Part shown: in pieces, positions 26,093-36,117 of the stretch
How positions within the stretch are numbered: the stretch's first letter is position 1
Layout of the letters: every line of letters begins with the position of its first letter
NCBI GenBank assembly: GCA_965229685.1
Contig: OZ245920.1
Coordinates: 1,798,001 to 1,862,000, forward strand
Source: Pacificispira sp033344895
Lineage (GTDB): Bacteria > Pseudomonadota > Alphaproteobacteria > UBA8366 > Aestuariispiraceae
Length of the DNA: 64,000 nucleotides
Reading direction: 5' to 3'
Program-made: the position numbers and the translations under genes
Notes under the pieces: model-generated
The model's input: the letters and a program-made list of their open reading frames with translations, nothing else
What the model was told of the DNA's origin: nothing
Databases searched by the model: none

Positions 26093-27499
26093 TCAATCCG
26101 TGGCGTCCTGCTTCGCCCGGTTGCTGGCCGCCACACCCAGCCCCTTCAGTTTCCGGTGCAAGGCGGCCCGGTCCATGCCGACGAATTCAGCTGTTCGGGA
26201 GATGTTGCCCCCGAAACGGGCCAGATGAAATACCAGATACTCGCGTTCGAAGGCCTCCCGGGCTTCCCGTAGCGGCAGGCCCATCACTTCCGGGGCGCGG
26301 TCCCAGCGTGAAACCGTGCTTTCCGCGCTGCCGATCGCGCTGGCGACTGCGTCCGCACGGACCGGATCCTGCGGTCCCCCCGGCGCCATCAGCAGCAACC
26401 GTTCGATCACATTGGCCAGTTCCCAGACATTCCCGGGCCATTCATGACCCTGAAGTGCCGTCAGGGCGTCCGATGTCAGCGGCCTCGGGGAGCGCCCCTT
26501 TGCTGCGGCCGACCGTTCCATGAAATAGGTGGCCAGCAGCGGAATGTCCTCGCGACGGTCCGACAGAGGCGGGACCTGCAACGGCACGACGTTCAGCCGG
26601 TAGAACAGATCTTCGCGGAACTTGCCCTGGGCGATCAGTTCCGTCAGGTCCTGGGATGTCGTGGCCAGGACGCGGGTGTTCACCTCGACCCAGTTGTCGC
26701 CGCCGAGACGCTGAAAGCGACGGGAATGGAGAACGCGTACGATCTTCTGCTGGGTCGCCAAATCCATGTCGGCGACCTCATCCAGCAACAATGTGCCGCC
26801 ATGGGCTTCCTCCAGAACGCCGATCTGTCGCCGGTTGTCGCCCCGCGCTTCGACGCCGAAAAGCGCCGCTTCCAGCGTGCTTTCGGTCAGCGATGCACAG
26901 GTCAGGACAACGAAACGGCCGTCCTTGCGCAAAGACCGGCTGTGCAAGACCCGGGCAACGGCGCCCTTCCCACTCCCTGGGGGCCCCGCGATCAACACGC
27001 GGCTGTCGGTCTGCGCGACCTTGTCTATGCCGCGCCGAACCTCGGCGATGGCGTGGGACTTTCCGACCAGATCGTCCAGCACGGCGTAGGGCGAGAGCTT
27101 CCGCAGAGACTCGTTTTCGTGTTTCAGACGCGCTTCGGACAGGGCCCGTTCGATCGTCAGCATCAGGACATCGGTCTTGAAGGGCTTGGAAATGAAATCG
27201 TAGGCGCCCTTCTTCGTCGCGTTGACCGCCATATCGAAGGTGCCGTGCCCGCTGATCATGACGACGGGAAGGGTCGGATGGTCTCGCCGCACGATCTCCA
27301 GAATCTGAAGACCGTCATATTCGGAATTCGCCAGCCAGACATCGAGGATCATCAGCGACGGCTGCCGGTTCGCGACCTCCGCCAGCGCATCCGACGAATT
27401 CGACGCCTCGCGCGTCTGGTACCCTTCGTCTTCCAGGATGCCGGCGATCTGCATGCGGATATCCGCCTCGTCGTCGACGATGAGAATGTCGTATGCCAT
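26093..27499 (-). CDS. ntrX: Nitrogen-regulation response regulator NtrX, lacking GAFTGA
   Basis: 468 residues from the ATG at 27499; one base separates it from the ntrY stop (TGACATG). A receiver domain (IVDDEADIR, phospho-acceptor Asp in MILDVWLAN) is followed by an AAA+ domain with Walker A GPPGSGKGA and a C-terminal Fis-type helix-turn-helix (TAEFVGMDRAALHRKL). The sigma-54-contacting GAFTGA loop is missing: where NtrC has HEKGAFTGATQRKSG, this protein reads FGVEARGDNRRQIG. It probably does not act as an ordinary sigma-54 activator. It controls nitrogen and envelope/redox genes in relatives. Confidence 0.94.
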   Translation of the reverse strand: MAYDILIVDDEADIRMQIAGILEDEGYQTREASNSSDALAEVANRQPSLMILDVWLANSEYDGLQILEIVRRDHPTLPVVMISGHGTFDMAVNATKKGAYDFISKPFKTDVLMLTIERALSEARLKHENESLRKLSPYAVLDDLVGKSHAIAEVRRGIDKVAQTDSRVLIAGPPGSGKGAVARVLHSRSLRKDGRFVVLTCASLTESTLEAALFGVEARGDNRRQIGVLEEAHGGTLLLDEVADMDLATQQKIVRVLHSRRFQRLGGDNWVEVNTRVLATTSQDLTELIAQGKFREDLFYRLNVVPLQVPPLSDRREDIPLLATYFMERSAAAKGRSPRPLTSDALTALQGHEWPGNVWELANVIERLLLMAPGGPQDPVRADAVASAIGSAESTVSRWDRAPEVMGLPLREAREAFEREYLVFHLARFGGNISRTAEFVGMDRAALHRKLKGLGVAASNRAKQDATD

Positions 27500-27500
27500 G

Positions 27501-29804
27501 TCAGGCCGCCTCCCCACCGGGCGGTACATCATTGTTCGTTTCCGTGGATCCCAACGGCAGGGTCAGCGTGATCAGTGCACCGCCTCCCGGTGCGTCGTCC
27601 AACTGCAAGCTTCCGCCATGGTCTTCCATGATCTTCTTCACGATCGCCAGGCCCAGGCCCGTTCCCTTCCTGCGGGTCGTCACATAGGGCTCCGTCAAAC
27701 GCTCCCGTTCCGCAGTCGGCAGGCCCTTCCCGTTATCTTGAATCGCAATTCGAACATGCCTGTCGTCAGCCTCTATTGAAAGCCCTATGCGGCCGCCGGG
27801 TTCTTCAGAGACCGGGCGTCCCTCGGCCTCCGCAATTTCGAAACGCCCTTCGATTGCATCATGGGCATTCTGAAGCAGATTCGTCATGACCTGGCTAAGC
27901 TGGCGGCCGTCGCAGCGGATCACCAGCGGCACCTCCGGCCCGTCAAATGTGTAGTCGACATCGGCGTTGGCATTGCGCTGCAGAAACAGGGATTGCCGGC
28001 AGATATCCACGATGTCCTGATCGCGCATAGTCGGCGCCGGCATGCGGGCGAAGGACGAGAATTCGTCCACCATCCGACCGATATCGTCGACCTGTCGCAC
28101 GATGGTATCGATACAGGTCTCGAAGACATGCGGGTCCGTCGTAACTTCCTTGCGGTACTTCCGCTTGAGGCGTTCTGCCGACAGTTGGATCGGGGTCAGC
28201 GGATTCTTGATCTCGTGGGCGATGCGGCGGGCAACGTCGGCCCAGGCCGCCTTGCGCTGCGCGGAAACAAGCGGTGAAACATCGTCGAAAGTGGCAACAT
28301 ATCCCTGCACCTGACCGTCGTCCTGCTCGACCACGATGCGTACGAACAGGGTGCGCGTCTCTCCTTGCACCGTCAGGCGGATTTGCGCTTCGACCGGGCG
28401 CCCAGGCGTTGAATTGCGTGCCTGATCCATGGATTCCTGCAGTTCCGGCAGGATATCCGTCAGTTTTTCTCCGATCAGCGCGTGCGGCGCCATGGCGAGG
28501 AGTTCGCTGGCGCGGCGGTTCGGCAGATCGATCCGCCCGTTCCGGTCCAGCCCCAGAACACCGGCACTCACGCCGGACAAGACCGCCTCGGAAAACCGTC
28601 GCCTGCCGTCGATCTGCCGATTTGCCTCCATGAGCTCATTGTGCTGCGACCGCAATTGCGAGGTCATGCGGTTGAAGGCGCGGCTCAACAGGGCCAATTC
28701 GTCCTCCCCGGCGATTTCAGACACACGGGCGTCCAGATCCCCTGCCCGCACCTGTTCGGTGGCTCCAATCAGGGCGCTGATCGGGGAGGACAATTGCGTC
28801 GCCAGGGTCAGCCCGATCCAGATGGCCGAGAGCAGCAGCAAAAGCGCCACCACGACAAAGGCCAGCGCGAAGGACAGTTGGATGTCGGACCGCTGCGATT
28901 CCAGGCGTTCGAACTGCGCCGCAGCGCCGCGAACCTGCTCGATCCGGGACAGAACCTGCGGGTCCACCAGTCGGCCGATGTAAAGATACATGTCAGCGAA
29001 GGCGTCGAGCTTCAGCAGGGCCCGTACGCGGTCATCCGCCCCGCCGGTCAGCACGACAATTTCGCCGTTGGATGCCGCCAGCAGGTCGCGGGAATCGATC
29101 GGCTCGAACTCCAGAACTATGGTCAGGCCGGCGCGGGCCACGACTTCCCGTGTGGTTCCCTGAAAGACGATGGCTTCACTCAGCTCCCGCACCCGGCGTT
29201 GGATTTCCAGGGTTCGGTTGAACAGGGGCGGGTTCAGTTGCAGTTGCCGTGCGTCGCGATTGAGGTCACGTGCCATGCGCAATGCATCTGCGCGGATGTT
29301 GTTCCTGTGTTCGACAAGATAGGCCTCCGCCACGGCGCGACTCTCGTTTACGGCCGTACGCACGCGTTCGCTGAACCAGCTTTCGATCCCCAGGTCGAAG
29401 AACAGCAGGGAGAACGTCGAAACGATGATGGCCGGCGTCACGGAAAGTGCTGCGAACAGTGCCACCAGCCGGACATGCAGCCTTGACCCGGCCGAGCCGC
29501 GACGTCTTTCGGACCACAACGCCACGATCCGGCGGGCGACGATGAAGCCGAGCAGCAGCATGATGACCAGGTCGACATAGACCATGACCACCAGCGTATC
29601 GGGGTCGCCGCCCAGCGGCGGCACACCGGTAAAGGCAGCATAGGTCCCGAAACCCGCGAGTACCGCGAGCGACATCAAGGCAATGCCGAGAATACGGGAA
29701 ATCCTCTTCGATCCAGAAAGACGCTCTATCCGCGCTGCCAGCCCGCCCTTTCGAACGGGCGCGTCGCGTGTCTGGGATGCGCTGTTTCCAGATTCAATCT
29801 TCAT
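27501..29804 (-). CDS. ntrY: Nitrogen-regulation sensor histidine kinase NtrY
   Basis: 767 residues. Membrane sensor with transmembrane segments at about 35-100 and 330-350 flanking a periplasmic domain of some 170 residues. A HAMP linker (TQLSSPISALIGATEQVRAGDLDARV) and a PAS domain (about 400-510) follow. The HisKA box is RRIAHEIKNPLTPIQLSAERL, with HATPase motifs ending in GTGLGLAIVKKI. Its partner is NtrX directly downstream. It lies 60 bp after ntrC. Confidence 0.95.
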   Translation of the reverse strand: MKIESGNSASQTRDAPVRKGGLAARIERLSGSKRISRILGIALMSLAVLAGFGTYAAFTGVPPLGGDPDTLVVMVYVDLVIMLLLGFIVARRIVALWSERRRGSAGSRLHVRLVALFAALSVTPAIIVSTFSLLFFDLGIESWFSERVRTAVNESRAVAEAYLVEHRNNIRADALRMARDLNRDARQLQLNPPLFNRTLEIQRRVRELSEAIVFQGTTREVVARAGLTIVLEFEPIDSRDLLAASNGEIVVLTGGADDRVRALLKLDAFADMYLYIGRLVDPQVLSRIEQVRGAAAQFERLESQRSDIQLSFALAFVVVALLLLLSAIWIGLTLATQLSSPISALIGATEQVRAGDLDARVSEIAGEDELALLSRAFNRMTSQLRSQHNELMEANRQIDGRRRFSEAVLSGVSAGVLGLDRNGRIDLPNRRASELLAMAPHALIGEKLTDILPELQESMDQARNSTPGRPVEAQIRLTVQGETRTLFVRIVVEQDDGQVQGYVATFDDVSPLVSAQRKAAWADVARRIAHEIKNPLTPIQLSAERLKRKYRKEVTTDPHVFETCIDTIVRQVDDIGRMVDEFSSFARMPAPTMRDQDIVDICRQSLFLQRNANADVDYTFDGPEVPLVIRCDGRQLSQVMTNLLQNAHDAIEGRFEIAEAEGRPVSEEPGGRIGLSIEADDRHVRIAIQDNGKGLPTAERERLTEPYVTTRRKGTGLGLAIVKKIMEDHGGSLQLDDAPGGGALITLTLPLGSTETNNDVPPGGEAA

Positions 29805-29864
29805 GACCGGGGAAGGTTTAACATGGTTTGTCCCAACCCCGGCAAGCGCGATTGCGCGGCGGCA

Positions 29865-31322
29865 TCATTCGTCGCGGCTGCCGCGAACGACCGTTATGTC
29901 CAGGTCGCGAATCTTCTTGCGCAGCGTATTGCGGTTCAACCCCAGAAGCTCTGCCGTTCGCACCTGATTACCGCGGGTCGCCTTGAGGCAGACCTCAATC
30001 AGCGGACGCTCGATCTCCCTCAGAATGCGGGCATGCAGCCCGGCCGCGGGCAGATGATCCCCATGGGCGTCGAAATAGGCGACGATATGCTTGCGAACGG
30101 ACTCGGACAGGTTGTCCGATTCGGAGGACATGGCATCCTCTGGATCGGCAAAGTTCGGCGTCTCGCCCAGTTCTGCCTCGATGATTTCCTGATCGATCCG
30201 GTCCTGGGCATAGAGCGCCGCCAACCGGCGAACGAGATTTTCCAGTTCCCGCACATTGCCGGGCCAGCGATGGCGCGTCAGGCGTTCCATTGCCGATTCC
30301 GTCAGGGTCTTCTGCGGCAGTCCGCTGTCCGCCGCCTGTGCCAGGAAATGACGGACCAGATCCGGCACATCCTCGCGGCGTTCGCGCAGCGGCGGTAAGC
30401 GGATCGGTACGACATTCAGCCGGTAGTACAGGTCTTCCCGAAACAGTCCCTGAGACACGAGCTGTCGCAGGTCACGGTGGGTAGCGGCAACGATTCGGAT
30501 ATCCGTCTTGATCGGGTTGCGCCCGCCGACCATCGTGTATTCGCTTTCCTGCAATACGCGCAGGAGGCGGGTCTGGGCCTCCAGCGGCATGTCGCCGATC
30601 TCGTCCAGGAACAGCGTGCCGCCGTCGGCCAGTTCGAAGCGGCCGGACTTGCGCTGTGTCGCCCCGGTAAAGGCGCCCTTTTCATGGCCAAAGAGTTCGC
30701 TTTCGATCAGGTCGCGCGGAATCGCCGCCATGTTGACCGCGATGAACGGTCCGTTCTTCCGTCTGGAAAAGTCATGCAACGCGCGGGCGACCAGTTCCTT
30801 GCCGGTCCCGGATTCCCCGGTGATCAGAACCGACAGGTCAGTGCCGGTCAGTCGGGCGATAACGCGATAGACGTCCTGCATGGCCGGTGACCGACCGATC
30901 AGCGGCAGCGGGTCTTCCGATTCCTGATGCGGCGCAATATCCCCCGGCGCTTCGGCCTGCGACTTCAGGGCACGGCGGACAGTATCGACCAGATTGGTCA
31001 GATCGAACGGTTTCGGCAGATATTCGAAGGCGCCCCGTTCGGTCGCCTGGACCGCGGTCAGCAGAGTGTTGCGCGCACTCATGGCGATGACCCGTAGGTC
31101 CGGCCTGATCTTTCGGATCTGGGGGATCAGGTCCAGCCCGTTGCCGTCCGGCATGACCACGTCCGTCACCACAAGGTCGCCCTCGCCTTCCGACACCCAT
31201 CGCCACAGGGTTGCCGCGTTACCGGTCGTGCGGACTTCGTACCCATGACGGGCCAGCGCGTGGCTTACCACGGTTCGGATGGCACGGTCGTCATCCGCGA
31301 CCAGGATCGTTTCCCCCGCCAT
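29865..31322 (-). CDS. ntrC: Nitrogen-regulation transcriptional activator NtrC
   Basis: 485 residues. Receiver domain (VADDDRAIR, Asp54 in VVTDVVMPDGNG), sigma-54 AAA+ domain with Walker A GESGTGKE and an intact GAFTGA (HEKGAFTGATQ), and C-terminal Fis-type DNA-binding helices (AELLGLNRNTLRKKI). It activates sigma-54 promoters of nitrogen assimilation genes when phosphorylated by NtrB. It follows ntrB with a 2-bp gap. Confidence 0.97.
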   Translation of the reverse strand: MAGETILVADDDRAIRTVVSHALARHGYEVRTTGNAATLWRWVSEGEGDLVVTDVVMPDGNGLDLIPQIRKIRPDLRVIAMSARNTLLTAVQATERGAFEYLPKPFDLTNLVDTVRRALKSQAEAPGDIAPHQESEDPLPLIGRSPAMQDVYRVIARLTGTDLSVLITGESGTGKELVARALHDFSRRKNGPFIAVNMAAIPRDLIESELFGHEKGAFTGATQRKSGRFELADGGTLFLDEIGDMPLEAQTRLLRVLQESEYTMVGGRNPIKTDIRIVAATHRDLRQLVSQGLFREDLYYRLNVVPIRLPPLRERREDVPDLVRHFLAQAADSGLPQKTLTESAMERLTRHRWPGNVRELENLVRRLAALYAQDRIDQEIIEAELGETPNFADPEDAMSSESDNLSESVRKHIVAYFDAHGDHLPAAGLHARILREIERPLIEVCLKATRGNQVRTAELLGLNRNTLRKKIRDLDITVVRGSRDE

Positions 31323-31324
31323 GA

Positions 31325-32467
31325 TCAGTCGCCTTTCCCATCCGGTACCGGCGCATTTTCGCGCAGAACCGGCATCATGACATTGAACTGAGTGCGGCGC
31401 GGGCGGCTTTCGAAATCGATGACGCCGCCATGTTCCGAAACCAGTTTTGCGACCAGAGCGAGGCCCAGCCCGGACCCGCCGGATTTGGTTGTTATGAACG
31501 GTTCGAACAGATGCGGGCGCAGATCGTCGGGAATGCCAGGACCATTGTCGCGGATGGAAATGACCAGCGGCAAATGCATGCGGGCCTCGATACCCGGTAC
31601 TGCCAGGCGAATGCCATGGCGATAGGCGGTGGTAACCGTGATCTCGCCTTCCAGGCCTTCGCCTTCCGAGGCGGCTTCCGCTGCGTTCTTAACCAGATTG
31701 AGGAAGATCTGAACCAACTGGTCCCGGTCGCCGAGTACGGGCGGCAGGGAGGGGTCATAGGATGCAACCAGGCGCATCCCTCTGGCGAACCCGTTGCGCG
31801 CAATGTCGAGGACGCGGTCCAGGACCTCATGAATGTTGACGGGCGCCCGCTCCAGATTGGGCCGATCCGAGAAGATCTCCATACGGTCCAGCAGTTTGAC
31901 GATGCGATCGGTCTCTTCGGTGATCAGCTTGGTCAGTTGCCGGTCTTCGGCGGGGACCATGGTCTCCAGAAGCTGCGCCGCCCCCCGAATGCCGGATAGT
32001 GGGTTCTTGACTTCATGGGCCAGCATCGCCGCCAGGGCGGTCACCGACCGAACGGCGCCTCGTTGTGTCAGGGCGTGGTCGATCTTGCCGGCGATCGAGT
32101 GTTCTTTGATGGTGATGACCACACTGTCCTGGCGATCCGTCAGCGGCGCCGCGTCGACTGTGACCGTGTGATTGCCGATGCGCGGTGTCGACAGGCGGAC
32201 ACCGTGAACGGTCATTGAACTCCCAACCCGGCGGGCCCTGTCGACCGCCGCCAGGATCGGGCTGTCATGGGGGATCAGGTCCTGCAGATTGACGCCGCTG
32301 AGAACGGCCTCCGACCCCTGAAGAAAGCTCTGACCGGCGGCGTTCAGGTAGCTGACATTGCCCGTGGCATCGACCACGATGACCGGCTCGGGCAGCGAAT
32401 CCATGATGCTGTCGATGCTGGGACGCTCCGGGCCGCCACCGAAGGTGTTCTTGATCGCCTTCAACAT
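31325..32467 (-). CDS. ntrB: Nitrogen-regulation sensor kinase/phosphatase NtrB
   Basis: 380 residues, soluble. N-terminal PAS (about 20-120), HisKA box AMLAHEVKNPLSGIRGAAQLLE with the phospho-His, and HATPase N, G1 and G2 boxes (DNGPGIPDDL, GSGLGLALV). NtrB phosphorylates or dephosphorylates NtrC in response to PII. The start overlaps the dusB stop by one base (TGATG), so it is translationally coupled. Confidence 0.97.
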   Translation of the reverse strand: MLKAIKNTFGGGPERPSIDSIMDSLPEPVIVVDATGNVSYLNAAGQSFLQGSEAVLSGVNLQDLIPHDSPILAAVDRARRVGSSMTVHGVRLSTPRIGNHTVTVDAAPLTDRQDSVVITIKEHSIAGKIDHALTQRGAVRSVTALAAMLAHEVKNPLSGIRGAAQLLETMVPAEDRQLTKLITEETDRIVKLLDRMEIFSDRPNLERAPVNIHEVLDRVLDIARNGFARGMRLVASYDPSLPPVLGDRDQLVQIFLNLVKNAAEAASEGEGLEGEITVTTAYRHGIRLAVPGIEARMHLPLVISIRDNGPGIPDDLRPHLFEPFITTKSGGSGLGLALVAKLVSEHGGVIDFESRPRRTQFNVMMPVLRENAPVPDGKGD

Positions 32468-33492
32468 CAGGCGGCCTCCGCCAGATCCGCGGCAGCGGCA
32501 AAGGCCCGTTTCAACGTATCAACCACCGCTTCCGGGCATTCCGCCGCCATCGCTTCGGCCCGTAGCGCGGCGGCACCGGGAACGTCGGCAATGGACCAGG
32601 CGATATGCTTGCGTGCCATTCGCAGGCCGCGGTCCGCACCGTGGTAGCGCAGGATTTCATCGAGGTGCCATAGCAGGATTTCGCAGCGGCGCGCGGTCGG
32701 CGGATCGCCGCGACGTTCGCCGGTCCGGAAATAGGTTGCGGCATGCCCCAGAAACCAGGGTCGACCCTGTGCCGCGCGGCCGATCATGACGCCATCCGCG
32801 CCGGATTCCGACAGGCAGCGGTCAACTGCGTCGAAATCGGTCATGTCGCCATTTGCGATGACCGGGATTGTCACGGCCTGCTTGACCGAGCGGATGAAGC
32901 CCCAATCGGCGCGTCCGGTATATTTCTGCTCGCGCGTCCTGCCATGAACCGTGACCAGTTGAATGCCGGCGTTTTCCGCGCGCCGAGCGAATTCCGGGGC
33001 GTTGCGGCTGTCGTCGTCCCAACCGGTACGCATCTTGACCGTCACCGGGACATCGACCGCGGCGACAACGGCGTCGACGATGCGCAATGCCTGGTCCAGA
33101 TCCCGCATCAGCGCCGACCCGCACAGTTTGCGGGTCACCTTCTTGGCCGGGCAGCCAAAGTTCAGATCGACAATATCGGCGCCAAGGTCCGCGCAGAGCT
33201 TTGCCGCCTCCGCCATGGTCGCAGGGTCGTGACCGGCCAGTTGGACGATATGCGGCGTGTCGTCATCCAGGGCTTCCGCCCGTTTCAGCGTGCCGCGGGT
33301 TTCGCGGATGGCTTCGCTGCTGGCGATCATCTCGGATACGACAACCGGGGCGCCGAGCGCCCGCGCAACGGTCCGGAAAGGAAGATCCGTCACCCCCGAC
33401 ATCGGTGCGAGATAGACCGGGGTATCGATGGCGACCGGGCCCACGCTCAACGGCGCGCCCTTCGGATATGTGCCGATTTTTTGCGCAGGCAT
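32467..33492 (-). CDS. dusB: tRNA-dihydrouridine synthase B
   Basis: 341 residues with an FMN-binding TIM barrel. Active-site block NFGCPAKKVTRKLCGSALM contains the catalytic Cys. GVTDLPFRTVAR at the N-terminus and a C-terminal helical tRNA-binding domain are present. It is the first gene of the ntr block (often annotated nifR3 in this context). The promoter for the block probably lies in the 98-bp gap upstream. Confidence 0.96.
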   Translation of the reverse strand: MPAQKIGTYPKGAPLSVGPVAIDTPVYLAPMSGVTDLPFRTVARALGAPVVVSEMIASSEAIRETRGTLKRAEALDDDTPHIVQLAGHDPATMAEAAKLCADLGADIVDLNFGCPAKKVTRKLCGSALMRDLDQALRIVDAVVAAVDVPVTVKMRTGWDDDSRNAPEFARRAENAGIQLVTVHGRTREQKYTGRADWGFIRSVKQAVTIPVIANGDMTDFDAVDRCLSESGADGVMIGRAAQGRPWFLGHAATYFRTGERRGDPPTARRCEILLWHLDEILRYHGADRGLRMARKHIAWSIADVPGAAALRAEAMAAECPEAVVDTLKRAFAAAADLAEAA

Positions 33493-33590
33493 TTGGTCAG
33501 CTCAAACTTTAGGCAATTTTCCCGATAGCGCTTGTACCCCTGCTTGCGCGGAAGCACCAGAGGTAAATCTGACGCAGGATTGCGAGCTCG

Positions 33591-34385
33591 CTAGCCGACC
33601 AGAATGTCCGAGACGAATTTGACGCCCGGATAGGCCATCGTGACGAGCAGATAGGAAATCATGACGACGCGGGCCGCGCGGCGTCCGCGCAAACCGCTGA
33701 AGCGCTGAAGCGCCAGCAGCAGGCCGATCACCAGAAACGCCGCCAGGGTCAGAAGTGTCTTATGGTCCGCTTCGAGAAGCGGCTGGGCGCGCTGAATGTG
33801 TATGGCGACCCCGGAGGCAAGGCCAAGGGCCAGCACGACCTCGGATACCACCATCAACCTGTCCTGCAGCCGTTCGCTTTCCGCCACGGGGGGCAGCAGC
33901 GCGGCAAGACCGTTCTGGGTTTTTGCCTTGAGCGACCTTTCCTTCAGGAAAACGGCAAGGGCCGCCACCGCCGCGACGGTAATAAGGGCATAGGTCGAGA
34001 CAGCGACGACGATATGGACGGCAAGCCAAGCGCCCGGCGCATCTGTCATGGGCTGGCCGTCGTGACTCGTCAGGATCGCAATCAGGATCGACAGGCCCAG
34101 ATACGGCAGGACCAGTGCCGCCATCCGACGGGCAGTCCGGGAAAGGACTGCGAGGCATCCGAAAAGTATCAACGTCGCGGACGCGGAAACCCAGACCGTG
34201 AAGGCAAAATCGGTGCGCCATCCGGACTGAACGGCGGCAAGACACAGAAGCGCCGGGCCAACCGCCGCCAGGACCAGTGCTGGTAAAAGCAAGGCGCCTC
34301 GGCCGCCCGGACGGACAGCCAACCACATTGCCGGCAACAGGCAGGCCAAAGCGGCTATTTGAAAGATCGGCGACTCCGCTAGCAT
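33591..34385 (-). CDS. CcsA/CcmC-like cytochrome c assembly-family membrane protein
   Basis: 264 residues, about eight transmembrane helices. Conserved histidine in WLAVHIVVAVSTYALI and the family's 'L..YA' pattern identify the cytochrome_C_asm (YpjD/CcsA-like) family. Members handle or bind heme, but this short stand-alone form is not a proven heme lyase; the WWD motif is not obvious. It diverges from ispDF across 68 bp. It is transcribed toward dusB with 98 bp between. Confidence 0.8.
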   Translation of the reverse strand: MLAESPIFQIAALACLLPAMWLAVRPGGRGALLLPALVLAAVGPALLCLAAVQSGWRTDFAFTVWVSASATLILFGCLAVLSRTARRMAALVLPYLGLSILIAILTSHDGQPMTDAPGAWLAVHIVVAVSTYALITVAAVAALAVFLKERSLKAKTQNGLAALLPPVAESERLQDRLMVVSEVVLALGLASGVAIHIQRAQPLLEADHKTLLTLAAFLVIGLLLALQRFSGLRGRRAARVVMISYLLVTMAYPGVKFVSDILVG

Positions 34386-34453
34386 GCCGCGCTATATATC
34401 ACCGGGTGAGCCGCCCTGAAATGCCTTCCTCCGAGCCTGTCCCGAGAGATTGA

Positions 34454-35653
34454 ATGTCCGCCGAAGCCGAACAATCGATTCAGCCGTTTCACCTTGTCCT
34501 TGTCGCCGCCGGACAGGGGGTGCGGGCGGGCGGAGGCCTTCCGAAGCAATATCGCCCGGTCGGCGGCATACCGCTGATCCGGAGGAGCATCGAGGTTTAT
34601 CTCCGTCATGTGGCCTGCCGATCGGTCATCGTTGTGATCGGCGAAGGGCAGGAAGATCTGTGCCGCGATGCGCTCGGATCCGTCACGGAGAAAGTCGTGT
34701 TCGCACCCGGCGGTGCGACACGGCAACAATCAGTCCTGTCCGGCTTGAACGCAGTGGCGCGCCTTGCGGACCAGCAGGACATCGTCCTGATTCACGACGC
34801 CGCGCGCCCCTTCGTCACCACCGCGTTGATCGACCGGGTCCTGGATGGCGTTACCGATCATGGTGCCGCCCTGCCCGGCCTGCCGGTTGTCGATACCTTG
34901 AAACAGGCGCCGGATGGGGGCCGAATTCGTCATACTGTCCCCCGGGAGGGCCTTTTCCGAGCCCAGACCCCCCAAGGGTTTCGACTGAGCGAAATTCTGG
35001 ATGCACACCGGGCCGCCGTTTCGGAAGTCACGGATGATGCGGCTCTGTTCGAAACGCTGGGAAAACCGGTCTGGATCGTTCCGGGCGACCCTGCGAATGT
35101 GAAACTGACGACCGAGGACGATTTTGCCGCCGCGGAAGAAGGGTTGGTCAATTTGATGGAACCGCGCACCGGGATGGGATTCGATGTGCACCGTTTTGCG
35201 GAAGGCGACGGCGTCTGGCTGTGTGGAATCCTGGTGCCGCATGACAAGAGACTGGAAGGTCATAGCGATGCGGATGTGGGTCTTCACGCCATTACAGACG
35301 CGCTTCTGGGGTCGATCTCCGATGGCGATATCGGCAGCCACTTCCCGCCAAGCGACCCGACGTGGCGCGGTGCGGATTCCGCCAGATTTCTACGACATGC
35401 GGGTGACCGTGTTTCGGCCCTGGGCGGCCGGATACTGAATATCGACGCCACGCTGATCTGCGAGAGGCCCAAGGTCGGGCCGCATCGCGATGCCATGCGC
35501 GCCCGGATCGCCGACATTCTGAACATTACCAAGGATCGCGTTTCGATCAAGGCGACAACGACGGAACGGCTGGGCTTCACTGGCCGGGGCGAAGGAATTG
35601 CCTGTCAGGCGATCGCGACGGTGGCGGTGCCGCCGGATGGAGGGTTTCAGTGA
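34454..35653 (+). CDS. ispDF: Bifunctional MEP-pathway enzyme IspD/IspF
   Basis: 399 residues. The N-terminal half is 2-C-methyl-D-erythritol 4-phosphate cytidylyltransferase (VAAGQGVRAGGGLPKQY nucleotide-binding loop, HDAARPF). The C-terminal half, from about 234 (RTGMGFDVHRF), is MECDP synthase with zinc ligands in DVHRF and HSDADVGLHAI. The two steps flank IspE in isoprenoid synthesis. The fusion is typical of alpha- and epsilonproteobacteria. It overlaps pgpA by four bases (GTGA). Confidence 0.97.
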   Translation: MSAEAEQSIQPFHLVLVAAGQGVRAGGGLPKQYRPVGGIPLIRRSIEVYLRHVACRSVIVVIGEGQEDLCRDALGSVTEKVVFAPGGATRQQSVLSGLNAVARLADQQDIVLIHDAARPFVTTALIDRVLDGVTDHGAALPGLPVVDTLKQAPDGGRIRHTVPREGLFRAQTPQGFRLSEILDAHRAAVSEVTDDAALFETLGKPVWIVPGDPANVKLTTEDDFAAAEEGLVNLMEPRTGMGFDVHRFAEGDGVWLCGILVPHDKRLEGHSDADVGLHAITDALLGSISDGDIGSHFPPSDPTWRGADSARFLRHAGDRVSALGGRILNIDATLICERPKVGPHRDAMRARIADILNITKDRVSIKATTTERLGFTGRGEGIACQAIATVAVPPDGGFQ

Positions 35654-36117
35654 ATCGGTTGGCACATCTGATCGCCACGTGGTTCGGCAGCGGCCTGTTG
35701 CGCCCGATGCCGGGAACCTGGGGGACTTTGGCCGCCCTGCCCTTTGCCTGGGTTCTTGCAACGCTTGCCGGGCCTCTTTGGCTATTTGCGGCCGCTGCCC
35801 TGCTATTCCCGGTCGGTGTCTGGGCATCCAATCGATACGACGCGATGAAGAACGCCCATGATTCCTCCGAAATCGTCGTGGACGAGGTCGTCGGGGTCTG
35901 GATGGTTCTCGCCCTGGTGCCCCCGGACTGGATGCATTATCTGGCCGGTTTTCTGGCCTTTCGGGTCTTCGATATCGCCAAGCCCTGGCCTGTCGGCTGG
36001 GTCGACCGGCGGCTGGCCGGTGGATTGGGTGTGATGGCAGACGACGTTCTGGCGGCCCTCTACGCCATGGCGGCAGTTTATGGTCTTGGCTGGCTGATTG
36101 CCTGGAGCAGTGCGTGA
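35650..36117 (+). CDS. pgpA: Phosphatidylglycerophosphatase A
   Basis: 155 residues starting at GTG 35650, overlapping the ispDF stop. It removes phosphate from phosphatidylglycerophosphate to give phosphatidylglycerol at the inner membrane. The motif block WGTLAALPFA, then the acidic EIVVDEVVGVW and FDIAKPWPVGWVDR are typical. Three or four membrane helices are visible. It is coupled to pncC by TGATG. Confidence 0.93.
   Translation: MNRLAHLIATWFGSGLLRPMPGTWGTLAALPFAWVLATLAGPLWLFAAAALLFPVGVWASNRYDAMKNAHDSSEIVVDEVVGVWMVLALVPPDWMHYLAGFLAFRVFDIAKPWPVGWVDRRLAGGLGVMADDVLAALYAMAAVYGLGWLIAWSSA

Noticed and set aside
34454..35653. IspD-IspF fusion as unusual
   Set aside because: This fusion is well known in alpha- and epsilonproteobacteria.
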